A stretch of 64,000 nucleotides of DNA from a virus. Location: the IMG/VR virus record IMGVR_UViG_3300020473_002200, positions 124,001 through 188,000 of that record, one strand, 5' to 3'. Shown piece by piece: positions 17,378 through 25,959 of this stretch (positions are counted from its first letter, which is position 1; each line of letters starts with the position of its first letter). The translations under genes were made by a program, and so were the position numbers. The notes beneath the pieces are model-generated. The model made no database searches. It was given only the letters and a program-made list of their open reading frames with translations, and was not told the origin of the DNA.

Positions 17378-17652
17378 GTATGCCAAAAGGATATAAATCT
17401 GAAAATGGTTATGCAACAGTAGTAAAGTCAGGTGGCATGAGCTATAAGGATATAGCTGAAGAAATGACCCGCCGCGGCTTTAAGATGAAGCATTCTGCTG
17501 CTAGAAATATTTTGTTGGAGGCTATGAAGAAATTAGCTGTTGGGGTTTGCGAACTATACGATATGAGCGACACTGATATTATGAAAGTAGCAAGCGACCC
17601 CCGATTTCAAGAATGTGTTGCTTCATATTTAGAAGAAGAATCTATGATCTAG
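17374..17652 (+). CDS. HTH protein resembling free-standing sigma region 4.2
   Basis: 92 residues, ATGA-overlapping the sigma gene. MSYKDIAEEM...MKHSAARNILLEAMKKL can be laid over the sigma region 4.2 pattern (LEEIG..F.VTRERIRQIEAKALRKL): same helix-turn-helix and same terminal AxxKL. By analogy with T4 gp55/gp33, it may give the truncated sigma factor its -35 contact in trans; this is inference. Alternative: an independent small DNA-binding regulator. Confidence 0.65.
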   Translation: MSMPKGYKSENGYATVVKSGGMSYKDIAEEMTRRGFKMKHSAARNILLEAMKKLAVGVCELYDMSDTDIMKVASDPRFQECVASYLEEESMI

Positions 17653-17664
17653 TTAGGAGAGTAT

Positions 17665-17988
17665 ATGCTTATATTTGAAAGATTTATCGCAAGAGGGAAT
17701 TTTAATATTCAGGATTTTTTTAGCGCAGCTGGTATTACTAGCGATGAAGAGCTTAGGGCTTATTGTGCTGAAAAGAATATGACAGCCCCAATAAATGAAT
17801 ATTTTGCTAGCCCTAAGGTAGCTGATAATGTGGTTGAAAAGAAGACCGCCAAAAAGCCGACTATAAAAAAGAAGCCTGTTGCAACAAAAGCGCTTGTAGA
17901 GGATAATGAAAAACCAGTCCCAAAGAAGACTACCAGAAAACCTCGTACACCGCGTAAAAGAGCACCAAAGAAAACACAAGATAAGTGA
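17665..17988 (+). CDS. hypothetical protein with histone-H1-like basic tail
   Basis: 107 residues. N-terminal ~50 residues form a small helical domain (FNIQDFFSAAGITSDEELRAYCAE); the C-terminal half is a Lys/Pro/Thr/Arg tail (KKTTRKPRTPRKRAPKK) like H1 tails or AT-hook regions. Good Shine-Dalgarno AGGAG. Probably binds nucleic acid. Confidence 0.65.
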   Translation: MLIFERFIARGNFNIQDFFSAAGITSDEELRAYCAEKNMTAPINEYFASPKVADNVVEKKTAKKPTIKKKPVATKALVEDNEKPVPKKTTRKPRTPRKRAPKKTQDK

Positions 17989-18149
17989 TATTTTTAAAAA
18001 AGATAATGCTGCCAGCAGCAATCCTTAATATGTTTATGTGTGTTGTAAGTTATGAATTTTTAAATAAAGATGTCGCTCTTTTGAATTTTTTGACAGCATG
18101 CGTTTGCTATCTTTCTTGGAGGATAGGAAAAGTGCAAAATGACTTATAG
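17985..18149 (+). CDS. small two-helix membrane peptide
   Basis: 54 residues from GTG 17985, which overlaps the previous stop (GTGA); an internal ATG at 18006 is an alternative start. Two hydrophobic stretches, AAILNMFMCVVSY and LLNFLTACVCYLSW. Ends inside the start of the peptide deformylase gene. No function assigned. Confidence 0.5.
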   Translation: MIFLKKIMLPAAILNMFMCVVSYEFLNKDVALLNFLTACVCYLSWRIGKVQNDL

Positions 18150-18744
18150 AAAAATTCGTGAATGGCCGAATGAAGAATTAAAAATAAAATCTGCCAATAT
18201 TGACATCTTAAAAGATCGAGAAGCTATAAACGATTTACTTGATACTTTTAAGGTCGTTGGTGGTTATGGGTTGTCTGCTCCTCAAATTGGGTTACATGTT
18301 AGAGCGATTGTAATAAATCCCAGCGCGTTAAAAAAGGATGATTCTTTAAATAACGAAGAGCTAATGCTAAACCCTGTTATTATAGACAGAAAGGGTACAC
18401 AAGTTTTTAGTGAAGCGTGTTTTTCTTTGCCTAATCTAAGTTTAGATATAGAGAGGAGTTCTGAGGTACTAGTTGAGTGGAAGAATATCGATGGTGAATT
18501 AAAAAGACAGTGGTTTAGTGATTATTCGTCTGCCTGCGTACAGCATGAAATCGATCACTTAGACGGCGTTCTTACAATAGATAGAATTTCGCAGCTACGC
18601 CGAAGTATGATTATTAAGAAAATCAAAAAGAAAAACTTAGAAGTAATAAAGGCCAGCAAAAGACCTAGCGATGAAAGATCAAGACAAAAGTCTTTAAGAA
18701 CAAGAAAGAAAAATCGTATAAAAAGGAAAGCAAACAAAAGATGA
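18139..18744 (+). CDS. def: peptide deformylase with basic C-terminal extension
   Basis: Removes the N-formyl group from new proteins. All three motifs are present: GLSAPQIG, EACFSLP (with the metal-ligand Cys; the usual Gly is Ala) and QHEIDHLDG. After residue ~150 there is a ~50-residue very basic tail (KIKKKNLEV...RKKNRIKRKANKR), which may anchor it to the ribosome. Peptide deformylases are frequent in aquatic phages. Confidence 0.92.
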   Translation: MTYRKIREWPNEELKIKSANIDILKDREAINDLLDTFKVVGGYGLSAPQIGLHVRAIVINPSALKKDDSLNNEELMLNPVIIDRKGTQVFSEACFSLPNLSLDIERSSEVLVEWKNIDGELKRQWFSDYSSACVQHEIDHLDGVLTIDRISQLRRSMIIKKIKKKNLEVIKASKRPSDERSRQKSLRTRKKNRIKRKANKR

Positions 18745-19016
18745 GTTTTAACGCGATTAGAACGAAAGTATTAGTACTAGCAGGTAAGTGTCCAGCGATC
18801 CTTAAAAGTAGTTCATATGAAGATGTCGAAGAGTGGATTAACACCATAAATCGATTTAAGAAACCAAATGAAGACTATCAGGCGTCTGTTTACAGGTACT
18901 GGGCGCGCCAGCAGCTTTATGATAATAAAGAGCAATTAGAAGATACTCTTGAAACAATCTCTAGGGTGTGTAATACAAACGATACAATTTTTTCATTGGC
19001 TGCGAAATCAGATTAA
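18741..19016 (+). CDS. hypothetical protein
   Basis: 91 residues, helical (EDVEEWINTINRF, YWARQQLYDNKEQLEDTLETI). Overlaps the deformylase stop by 4 nt. No family recognised. Confidence 0.55.
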   Translation: MSFNAIRTKVLVLAGKCPAILKSSSYEDVEEWINTINRFKKPNEDYQASVYRYWARQQLYDNKEQLEDTLETISRVCNTNDTIFSLAAKSD

Positions 19017-19270
19017 TGAGAAAGAATGATCTGGTAAAAAGAGTTAAAAAGAGCGAAAGAACATTTTATAATGAAATGGAATTAGACTCTATTGGAATAA
19101 TCGTCAAAGGCCCATACGAAAAAAATGTGTCTGATATTATTTACGCTATAAAGCCATGGTTAAAGCAAAAGGTGAGATATACTGAGATAAAGATGGTTAT
19201 AGACATATTAAGTGAAAATAGGGTTTATAAGCATTGCGTTATTGAAGAATACGAGAGGGTAAAGAGTTGA
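19016..19270 (+). CDS. hypothetical protein
   Basis: 84 residues, start overlapping the previous stop (TAATG). A helix-rich basic protein; NEMELDSIGIIVKGPYEKN and VYKHCVIEEYERV are the ordered parts. No assignment. Confidence 0.55.
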   Translation: MRKNDLVKRVKKSERTFYNEMELDSIGIIVKGPYEKNVSDIIYAIKPWLKQKVRYTEIKMVIDILSENRVYKHCVIEEYERVKS

Positions 19271-20280
19271 GAAAGACAATTACGTTTGATGATGTTTTAT
19301 TGGTTCCCCAATATTCAGAGATTTTATCTAGAAAACAAATTGATCTTTCTGTTAATTTAGGGGATAATTTATTGGATCTGCAATGTCCTTTTGTGTCTAG
19401 CCCAATGGACACTGTGACAGAGCATACAATGGCTATCTCTATGGCGAAGTATGGCGGTCTTGGTATTGTCCATAGATATAATACGATCAAGGGACAGGCT
19501 GATATCGTAAGAGAAGTCCAGATGAAAACTGATAAAGTTGCTGCAGCTATCGGTGTTTCGGGAGATTTTTTAGAACGTGCCCAAGCAGTTATTTCAGAGG
19601 GCGCAAAAATACTTTGTGTTGATGTGGCACACGGCCATCACGCTTTAATGAAGAATGCTTTAAAAAAATTACGTGATATCTTTAGTGATGATATTCACAT
19701 TATGGCGGGTAATGTAGCAACTCTTGACGGCTTTAATGATTTGGCTGATTGGGGCGCCGATAGTATTCGTGTAGGTATTGGTGGGGGCTCTATTTGCTCC
19801 ACACGAATCCAAACTGGTCATGGAGTCCCAACTCTACAAAGCATACTAGATTGCTCGCAGACGGATCGTAATGCCTTGATAATCGCAGATGGTGGAATGC
19901 GGAGCACAGGTGATATTGCAAAAGCGATAGCTGCCGGAGCTGATTTAGTGATGTGCGGTTCTCTATTTGCGGGTACCGATGAATCACCTGGAGAGGTATT
20001 TTCAGCTTCTGATAATAAGAAATATAAAGTATATAGAGGTATGGCTTCTGTGGAGGCACAAAGGGACTGGAAGGGCAGCCATAATTCAGTCGAGGGTATC
20101 TCTACAACAATACCATATAAGGGCTCTATTAAGGACATAATTGAATTAATGAAAAAGCAATTAGCTAGTGCATGTTCATACTCTGGTGCCGTTAGCTTAA
20201 GCGAATTTAGAAATAAATCTGAGTTGATTGTACAATCAAACTCGGCCCAACAAGAAAGCTCTACTCATATTTTGAGATGA
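19267..20280 (+). CDS. guaB: IMP dehydrogenase / GMP reductase family enzyme, CBS-less
   Basis: 337 residues from TTG 19267. [24 protein letters not shown], the catalytic-Cys loop [11 protein letters not shown], the DGGMRSTGD phosphate-binding segment and the [10 protein letters not shown] flap are all in order. The regulatory CBS pair of bacterial IMPDH is absent, as in GMP reductase. The C-terminal VEG...IPYKG and [10 protein letters not shown] match IMPDH more than GMPR, so conversion of IMP to XMP for guanine nucleotide supply is favoured. Confidence 0.88.
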   Translation: MRKTITFDDVLLVPQYSEILSRKQIDLSVNLGDNLLDLQCPFVSSPMDTVTEHTMAISMAKYGGLGIVHRYNTIKGQADIVREVQMKTDKVAAAIGVSGDFLERAQAVISEGAKILCVDVAHGHHALMKNALKKLRDIFSDDIHIMAGNVATLDGFNDLADWGADSIRVGIGGGSICSTRIQTGHGVPTLQSILDCSQTDRNALIIADGGMRSTGDIAKAIAAGADLVMCGSLFAGTDESPGEVFSASDNKKYKVYRGMASVEAQRDWKGSHNSVEGISTTIPYKGSIKDIIELMKKQLASACSYSGAVSLSEFRNKSELIVQSNSAQQESSTHILR

Positions 20281-20615
20281 ATTTATTTTATGGCGTCGCT
20301 TTAATCCTCACACTGCAAGCCATGGCCTGGGTCGGCGCAAACGGCCAATTTTCAGAATATTTCAAAAGCTATAATACACTTCTCATTTGTGTCGCATTAG
20401 CAATTCCAATTTCTATTTGTGGGTATTTTGGTTCAAGATTTCTATATGCTCATTTTTCATCAGCATGGTCAATTCGATTTATTGGTTTCGGATTATCTTA
20501 TTTGGTGTTCCCATTTATGACGTGGTTTTTATTGGGTGAAACAATGTTTACCCTTAAGACGGCGATTTGTATATTTTTGTCATTCTGCATAATACTTATT
20601 CAGGTATTGATGTAG
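20277..20615 (+). CDS. four-TM membrane protein (SMR/EamA-like size)
   Basis: 112 residues with four hydrophobic helices ([72 protein letters not shown]). Resembles small multidrug-resistance or half-EamA proteins in topology. Substrate unknown. Overlaps the IMPDH stop by 4 nt. Confidence 0.6.
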   Translation: MNLFYGVALILTLQAMAWVGANGQFSEYFKSYNTLLICVALAIPISICGYFGSRFLYAHFSSAWSIRFIGFGLSYLVFPFMTWFLLGETMFTLKTAICIFLSFCIILIQVLM

Positions 20616-20626
20616 GATGGTGAGCT

Positions 20627-20866
20627 TTGCGAAAAATCAGTTTATTACTAATAGCCGTTTCATTTCTTTTAATGGGCTCTGGTCCTAAACCAACCAAAAC
20701 AAAATTTTATAATTTTGATGATCTTTTAATTAACGGAGAATATAAGAAACCCCAGGTTTTGTATACTGACGCTAGACAAAAGGTTCGGTTTGAGAGATTA
20801 CTAAAGCTTAAAAAAGATTTTCTCCCCAAACTTGAGGCTACTAAGGCTGATCCTGCTTTAAGATAA
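20627..20866 (+). CDS. small exported protein
   Basis: 79 residues from TTG 20627 with GGTGAG upstream. N-terminal signal peptide (KISLLLIAVSFLLMGSG) and a short charged mature part (FDDLLINGEYKKPQVLY). Function unknown. Confidence 0.55.
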   Translation: MRKISLLLIAVSFLLMGSGPKPTKTKFYNFDDLLINGEYKKPQVLYTDARQKVRFERLLKLKKDFLPKLEATKADPALR

Positions 20867-20878
20867 AGGACTTATGAT

Positions 20879-21517
20879 ATGAGAAGCAAATTAAGAACAT
20901 TAATTAGAGAAATGCTTGAAGATGAGCTTAGTCCAGTCGCTCCGCAACGAACAATACCCCAGAATGAATGGACTTTATTGCAGTCTGGTGATCCAAGAAG
21001 AGAGCAAGTAAAACAAAACTTATTCGATTTAGTGCAGCAAACATACGCTCCTATCGGTGGCCACTTTAAAATTACTAGTCCTGATAGTCTAGATAGATAC
21101 ACCTATTGGGTCGTTAAAGATATTGATGATGATGCAGATGTTGATGTTGCGATTATGGGAAAACCTGATGTCGGCGGAGTAAAAATGGGGGCCGCAGCAA
21201 ATGATGGCTCACCACAGGCCTCAGGGGAATATAAGAGCAAATCTGCAGAGCTTAGAGCTGGTGGATCTATTGCCGGTATTGGGAATTGGTGGGGTGAGGT
21301 TAGCGGAAAGCCTGCGTACGCCATGTTAAAAAGAGGCGCAAAGCCAGTTGAGGATGAAGCGAAGGTTGCACAATTACTCGCAGGTGATGACTATATTTTT
21401 CATGGAGAACACCCGGACCCAAATGCTCCGCCATTGTTTAAGAGCGCAAAGGGTTGGTATACTAAAAAGTTCGGAGCTAAAAGCTCAACAAAGATCATAT
21501 TGGGGAATCCAGCGTGA
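20879..21517 (+). CDS. tagged putative packaged protein, unknown payload
   Basis: 212 residues. N-terminus MRSKLRTLIREMLEDE is a divergent member of the tag family (I-R-E or L-E-D-E cleavage). Payload: PIGGHFKITSPDSLDRYTYWVVKDID, then a DVDVAIMGKP strand, a Gly-rich SIAGIGNWWGEVSGKPAYAMLKRG section and LLAGDDYIFHGEHPDP. The alternation of strands loosely recalls GNAT acetyltransferases, but no acetyl-CoA motif is certain. First gene of the tag cassette. Confidence 0.7.
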   Translation: MRSKLRTLIREMLEDELSPVAPQRTIPQNEWTLLQSGDPRREQVKQNLFDLVQQTYAPIGGHFKITSPDSLDRYTYWVVKDIDDDADVDVAIMGKPDVGGVKMGAAANDGSPQASGEYKSKSAELRAGGSIAGIGNWWGEVSGKPAYAMLKRGAKPVEDEAKVAQLLAGDDYIFHGEHPDPNAPPLFKSAKGWYTKKFGAKSSTKIILGNPA

Positions 21518-21705
21518 ACTTATTACGAGAATATATAAGCGCGCTATTAGAGTTTAGTATAAAGGCTAATAGGAAGAACACTCACCAAGATGGAACATGT
21601 CAAAGTCGTGGTTATATGAGCGGGAAAGATGTGACATGGACCGGCGACGATACAAATGACGAGCTGTATGGCTGGTATAAAAAAATGGGAATGATGGAGG
21701 ACTAA
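21514..21705 (+). CDS. short tagged protein (type B tag)
   Basis: 63 residues from GTG 21514, overlapping the previous stop. Tag MNLLREYISALLEF, then only ~48 residues containing WTGDDTNDELYGWYKKMGMMED. Too small for most enzymes; either a mini-payload or a truncated gene that kept its tag. Confidence 0.65.
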   Translation: MNLLREYISALLEFSIKANRKNTHQDGTCQSRGYMSGKDVTWTGDDTNDELYGWYKKMGMMED

Positions 21706-21944
21706 TGAAAGTCACAAAACGACAATTAAGAAAAATCATTTCAGAAGCGCTAGCACTGGATCTAGAAGTCGGCGATGTAATTCTTACTGGTCGTTTTAAA
21801 AACAAGAGAACAGTCGTAAAGAGTATTGGGACTGATGACATGGGCCAACCTACTATAAACGGGATGAAAGCGCTCAGCTTTAGAATAGAGAAGCTGATGC
21901 CAAAATCTAAATGGAGTAAAAAGTCTCTGGAGGAAGAAGAGTGA
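21705..21944 (+). CDS. tagged SH3-like small protein (type A tag)
   Basis: 79 residues. Tag MKVTKRQLRKIISEA, followed by LEVGDVILTGRFKNKRTVVKSIG and GMKALSFRIEKLMP, a compact all-beta barrel of the GDxI...V type. Close in style to many small phage barrel proteins of this window, here joined to a capsid-targeting-like peptide. Confidence 0.72.
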   Translation: MKVTKRQLRKIISEALALDLEVGDVILTGRFKNKRTVVKSIGTDDMGQPTINGMKALSFRIEKLMPKSKWSKKSLEEEE

Positions 21945-22909
21945 AAATCACAAAACGACAACTGCGAAGAATTATCAGGGAATCTACCTACGAAGATTGG
22001 CGAGATGATATTAACATCGCTGATGATTGGTATGGTGATCTTAGCAACACGCAAGATGAGTATAGTAAGCTACGATCACCTGCAGGTAACAGGATAGGAA
22101 TAAGCTGGTACCTTGGCGTTCCTATGTGGTCTAGCTATGCCAAGTCGACGTTCATGAAAAGGTATGGAAATCGCGCTGGCGCTACAGTTAGGATTGTTAG
22201 AGACCGGAAGGACCCTCCACTGGTAGGGTATATTACAGTTAACGGTATAAAGTCTCTTGACCTCAGCGACCTTAGCAACGTCGATAAACGCCCTCGAGAA
22301 CTAGCTGACTTACTGAAAAAAACTATGGACGAAAGTCTTAAAGACCCCGAGCGAATGGCTCAGTACAAAGATTACCTGAATTCAAATCGAGGGCCCGGGA
22401 TGGTAATGGCCTCTGCAAGATCGTCATGCTCTAAGATGAGAATCACAGAGGCGCAACTAAGAAGAATTGTTAAAGAATCTTTGAAGACAGAAATATTCGG
22501 CTTTGGTAAAAAGAAGAAGAAAGAAAGCAAAATAGAAAAACCCGTTTATCTTATAAGAGTAGATAGTTTTCCAAAAAGCTGGGCCGCCCATTCCTACAGA
22601 ATAAGTAAAGACCAAGATAATGAAAATAGAAAATCTGAAAAGCAACTAGGAAAAGAGATTGGCGCAGAAGTAGACATGGCTCTTTTGAATAATCGATATA
22701 TTCTAGCTGTGCAAAAGCCTTATGAAACTAGCGCTGAAGCAAAAAGCGTAGTTAGTAAAATAAACACCGTAGTTAAGAAAATGCTTGAAGATGAATCAAT
22801 CCACTTTGGCAAAGATAAGCAAACTCCAGAAGCAATAAAGTCTGGTAAAATAGCGTCTATTCTTGTGTGGGATTCGGAAAAAAGTCTTCCTTGGGAGAAG
22901 TTGCTATAA
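21941..22909 (+). CDS. double-tagged protein (two type A tags, in-frame fusion)
   Basis: 322 residues from GTG 21941. Tag 1 is MKITKRQLRRIIRES at the N-terminus; tag 2 is MRITEAQLRRIVKES starting at Met166 (base 22436), same frame, with no convincing ribosome-binding site before it. Payload 1 (~150 residues) and payload 2 (GKKKKKESKIEKPVYLIRV...KPYETSAEAKSVVSKI; SPOR-like in spacing but unassigned) are unrelated. Best explained as two adjacent tagged genes fused by loss of a stop; the inner tag would supply a second cleavage site. Confidence 0.75.
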   Translation: MKITKRQLRRIIRESTYEDWRDDINIADDWYGDLSNTQDEYSKLRSPAGNRIGISWYLGVPMWSSYAKSTFMKRYGNRAGATVRIVRDRKDPPLVGYITVNGIKSLDLSDLSNVDKRPRELADLLKKTMDESLKDPERMAQYKDYLNSNRGPGMVMASARSSCSKMRITEAQLRRIVKESLKTEIFGFGKKKKKESKIEKPVYLIRVDSFPKSWAAHSYRISKDQDNENRKSEKQLGKEIGAEVDMALLNNRYILAVQKPYETSAEAKSVVSKINTVVKKMLEDESIHFGKDKQTPEAIKSGKIASILVWDSEKSLPWEKLL

Positions 22910-23235
22910 TGAAAGTTACAAAGAAACAGTTGAGAAGAATAATCAGGGAAGTTTCTGCTTCACGCGCGATGTTAAATAAAGCACGTGAAGTTAACCGTGG
23001 TAAGGCAGCTGATTTATTTCAAAGGTTTGATGATCTAGGACACAGGCTAGCCCAGATGAGTAATTCTGATCCGGATTACGAAAATGTTAGTGATGATTAT
23101 GACATACTCGAAGATGAGCTTGAAGATCTTGGTTACGAAATTCCTTCGTCCTTTAATCCGTTTAGGGTCGATAGCGGCAAAATTCGAGATAAAGCCACTG
23201 GAGAAATTGTTCACACAAGGCAAAAAAGAAGATGA
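22909..23235 (+). CDS. tagged helical protein (type A tag)
   Basis: 108 residues. ATG 22909 overlaps the previous stop. Tag MKVTKKQLRRIIREV; payload is a helical hairpin rich in Asp/Glu (KAADLFQRFDDLGHRLAQM, DYDILEDELEDLGYEI) and a short basic tail. No family recognised. Confidence 0.7.
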   Translation: MKVTKKQLRRIIREVSASRAMLNKAREVNRGKAADLFQRFDDLGHRLAQMSNSDPDYENVSDDYDILEDELEDLGYEIPSSFNPFRVDSGKIRDKATGEIVHTRQKRR

Positions 23236-23402
23236 AGTTAGATGTCAAGACCTTAATAACGATAGTAACTTTTGCTGCCACGATGGGCGGCTTTTACTAT
23301 TCCACTCAGCTAAGGTTAGATCATCTAGAAGAGAATGTCGCTAGTGTAGAAAAGCAAATCAAGCAACTTAAGAAGCAAAAGAGAAAAGTTAGGACGAAGT
23401 AA
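23232..23402 (+). CDS. one-TM coiled-coil peptide
   Basis: 56 residues, ATG overlapping the previous stop (ATGA). A membrane helix (LITIVTFAATMGGFYYS) followed by a short coiled coil (LEENVASVEKQIKQLKKQKRK). No tag. Small spanin-like or membrane-anchoring peptide; function unknown. Confidence 0.6.
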   Translation: MKLDVKTLITIVTFAATMGGFYYSTQLRLDHLEENVASVEKQIKQLKKQKRKVRTK

Positions 23403-23729
23403 GTGTACGAATACCGAGCATTTGTCAGAAAAGTATATGATGGTGATACAGTTACTGTAGATATTGATCTGGGATTCGACGTCATTCTTAAGGCTCAGAA
23501 AATACGTCTACTTCGTATAAACGCTCCTGAAGTCAGAGGTGAACAAAGAGAATTTGGCTTAAAGTCTAGAGACGCCCTTCGTCAAAAAATTGGTAATAAA
23601 TGGATTAGGCTAAAAACAGAAAAAGATAAGAAGGGTAAGTTCGGTCGCTGGCTTGGGGAGATTTGGTTCAATGATGAGTGCGTAAATGATTGGCTTCTAA
23701 GAGAGGGATTCGCAGAGGTATATAAATGA
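23403..23729 (+). CDS. staphylococcal-nuclease-like (thermonuclease family) protein
   Basis: 108 residues from GTG 23403. VYDGDTVTVDI, IRLLRINAPE, EQREFGLKSRDALRQ and KFGRWLGEIW place the Asp, Arg and Glu catalytic residues of the SNase fold in order. Ca2+-dependent cleavage of DNA or RNA is expected. No signal peptide and no tag, although it sits inside the tag cassette. Confidence 0.85.
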   Translation: MYEYRAFVRKVYDGDTVTVDIDLGFDVILKAQKIRLLRINAPEVRGEQREFGLKSRDALRQKIGNKWIRLKTEKDKKGKFGRWLGEIWFNDECVNDWLLREGFAEVYK

Positions 23730-25006
23730 AAATCGCAAAGTATCAGCTAAGAAAATTTATCCGCGAAAGTTTTTCTTCTGAAGATTTTAAGGATGTTTAT
23801 AATACTGCAAGGATGGCTCATGTAGGTCAAACCAGACGCGATGGTTCTGAGTATTTTTCACACCCATCAGAAGTTAGAAATATCGCCAGAAGTTTTTATC
23901 CTAGAGATAAACTCGCGCAATTAGCGGCTCTTCTTCACGATTCCTTAGAAGACGCCCCAGGATCTACAGTCGAGTCTGCTGAGGAGATGGAAGATTTTAT
24001 CAGGGGTTCTATACAGGATAATTCTCAAGCTGATGAAGTGATTAGGGTCGTACGCGCTTTGACTCATGAAAAGGGTGGAGATTATTTGTCATACGTAGTC
24101 GGTTTAATGGGTGATGTGCCTACTCTAAGGGTAAAGTTATCAGACATGGTTCATAATCTTACCGATAATCCGTCTCCAAAACAAAAAGCAAAATATAAAT
24201 CAGCTTTAGACGCAATTTCAATAAAGACTTCAGGCCAGCCTCCTTCTGGAATTTCTAGCAAACATTGGGACACTCTTCTTTCTTTGGCTGAGAATAAAAA
24301 TCATTCTTTAAAAGAATATATTGGTTTATTAATTGAGCTGGATGAAGTGGCACTTCTTAGTGAGGGTGAGGGTATATCTTGTCCTATTCGCGGGGCTTGG
24401 TACGGCGGCATGCCTGCAGGCGGCGGGTTTGGTCCCCATAAAGAGTACACTGTCGCAGCCCAAAGATACGGAGAGGCTGCTCATTGTATTCTTGGTTCTC
24501 TTGGTAGAAGGGTCGGTGCACCCGGAAAAACAGAGTGGCATTCAATGATGGTCGGCGAACGCGAGCACCTTCTAGAAGAAATCGGCATCATGATGAAAGT
24601 GATAGAAGAGTATTCTAGAGACTTGTACATAGACCAAATTAACGATATCACTCGCTATAGAGAAGATCGAAGGGAAGAGATTGCTGAGTGGAACCAGGGT
24701 GCAATTGATGACATTAGAAAGACGGCACCAAAACTTGAAGAAAAAGCTAGAAATAATATGGGCCGCTTAAAAGCAATAAAAGATGCTGAGCCAGAGTTTC
24801 CAGACTCTGTTTTTAAAGTTGCGCTTTATACATACCAAAGCTTAGGTATGCTAGGCAAGTTTATGCTTGAGAGTATTGAAGACTGGGACGATGAAAAAGG
24901 GACCGGTTTAGATCCTGCAAAAAACGCTTTTAAAAACCGGCGACTGCGTGGAAGAACTTTTATGTTAGCCGCGGCTATCGATGAAATGATTGAGGACTTA
25001 TCATGA
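23726..25006 (+). CDS. tagged RelA/SpoT-type HD hydrolase (putative (p)ppGpp hydrolase)
   Basis: 426 residues. Tag MKIAKYQLRKFIRES, then an RSH-type HD domain at residues ~28-170: AHVGQTRRDGSEYFSHP (His46), ALLHDSLEDAP (His71-Asp72, Glu75-Asp76) and KLSDMVHNL (Asp140, Asn144), the Mn2+ ligand set of alarmone hydrolases. No synthetase domain. The C-terminal ~250 residues are helical and unassigned. If packaged, it could remove alarmones at the moment of infection. Confidence 0.82.
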   Translation: MKIAKYQLRKFIRESFSSEDFKDVYNTARMAHVGQTRRDGSEYFSHPSEVRNIARSFYPRDKLAQLAALLHDSLEDAPGSTVESAEEMEDFIRGSIQDNSQADEVIRVVRALTHEKGGDYLSYVVGLMGDVPTLRVKLSDMVHNLTDNPSPKQKAKYKSALDAISIKTSGQPPSGISSKHWDTLLSLAENKNHSLKEYIGLLIELDEVALLSEGEGISCPIRGAWYGGMPAGGGFGPHKEYTVAAQRYGEAAHCILGSLGRRVGAPGKTEWHSMMVGEREHLLEEIGIMMKVIEEYSRDLYIDQINDITRYREDRREEIAEWNQGAIDDIRKTAPKLEEKARNNMGRLKAIKDAEPEFPDSVFKVALYTYQSLGMLGKFMLESIEDWDDEKGTGLDPAKNAFKNRRLRGRTFMLAAAIDEMIEDLS

Positions 25007-25959
25007 GCTTACTACGAAGATACATAAGGGAAGCGTTAATAAGCGAAAGCGCTAACTTAAAAAAGCTTAACGAAATTATAGAAGAGTGTTGCATTAGATA
25101 CTGCTTAAAAGAAGGCATTATATCTATACCGTCTAATCCAAAAAACTATATTGTTGTAGAGGGCCGATGGCTTATAAGAAAGTCTTTACTTGCCGAAAGA
25201 AAAAGTGATACTTTGGCGACAATTGATCAAGCAAGAAAGTCCTCGAATTATTGGACTCCTGGGAAATGTGGCGATTTTGAGCACACTTATGGGAGCATAA
25301 GTACAAATCTTAAGCATGGCCGCGGTATGGATCATATTGAAAAATATTTAGATGATGATGAAGGTGAAGCATATTGGAGATGGTATGGTTCATGTGCAAA
25401 AGGGGTGGATAAATTCCAGTGGTTACAAGCAGATATGATAGCCGGTGCGGGTGGTGCGATTGTTGATCTTACAAAAGCTGCTGGGAAGGGGTTGTATAGA
25501 ATACTTAAGCCGGCCGTGAAGAAAGCCGGTCGTTTAGCATTAAACGTAGCAGACGAAGCTGGAAAACTTGCTTTAAAGTCGACCGGCAAAGCTTTGGGGA
25601 TCGCGTGGGATGTTATAAAAGACGTAGTAACAGATTCCGCAGACGCTACCTGGGACTGGATGAAGACTAGGGGGACAAAAAAAGACCTCACGACATTGGC
25701 TTATGAAAATCCGGATAAATTTATTGAATTTCATAATACAACAAAAGGCAGATTACAGGGCGCTGGTTTGCCGGTCGATTCAGCTGGAGAGACAGCCAGC
25801 ACAATGGGTTTGCTACAAACAGATATAGGGAAACAAACAGCAGAAACTGCTGCTAGCTCATTAGGTATTACTGCTTCTCAATTGGAAGATTTATTAATAG
25901 TTCATATGCACACATTTAATGAGCTTACTTTAGCTAAAAAGAGGACGGCTTTTACATGA
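25003..25959 (+). CDS. tagged protein with amphipathic helical centre (type B-like tag)
   Basis: 318 residues. Tag MSLLRRYIREALISES. Residues ~145-215 alternate Gly/Ala and Lys in long amphipathic helices (AGKGLYRILKPAVKKAGR, DEAGKLALKSTGKALGIAW), which might interact with membranes or DNA. Cys-containing N-terminal region (EECCIRYCLKEG). Function unknown. Overlaps both neighbours by 4 nt. Confidence 0.7.
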   Translation: MSLLRRYIREALISESANLKKLNEIIEECCIRYCLKEGIISIPSNPKNYIVVEGRWLIRKSLLAERKSDTLATIDQARKSSNYWTPGKCGDFEHTYGSISTNLKHGRGMDHIEKYLDDDEGEAYWRWYGSCAKGVDKFQWLQADMIAGAGGAIVDLTKAAGKGLYRILKPAVKKAGRLALNVADEAGKLALKSTGKALGIAWDVIKDVVTDSADATWDWMKTRGTKKDLTTLAYENPDKFIEFHNTTKGRLQGAGLPVDSAGETASTMGLLQTDIGKQTAETAASSLGITASQLEDLLIVHMHTFNELTLAKKRTAFT

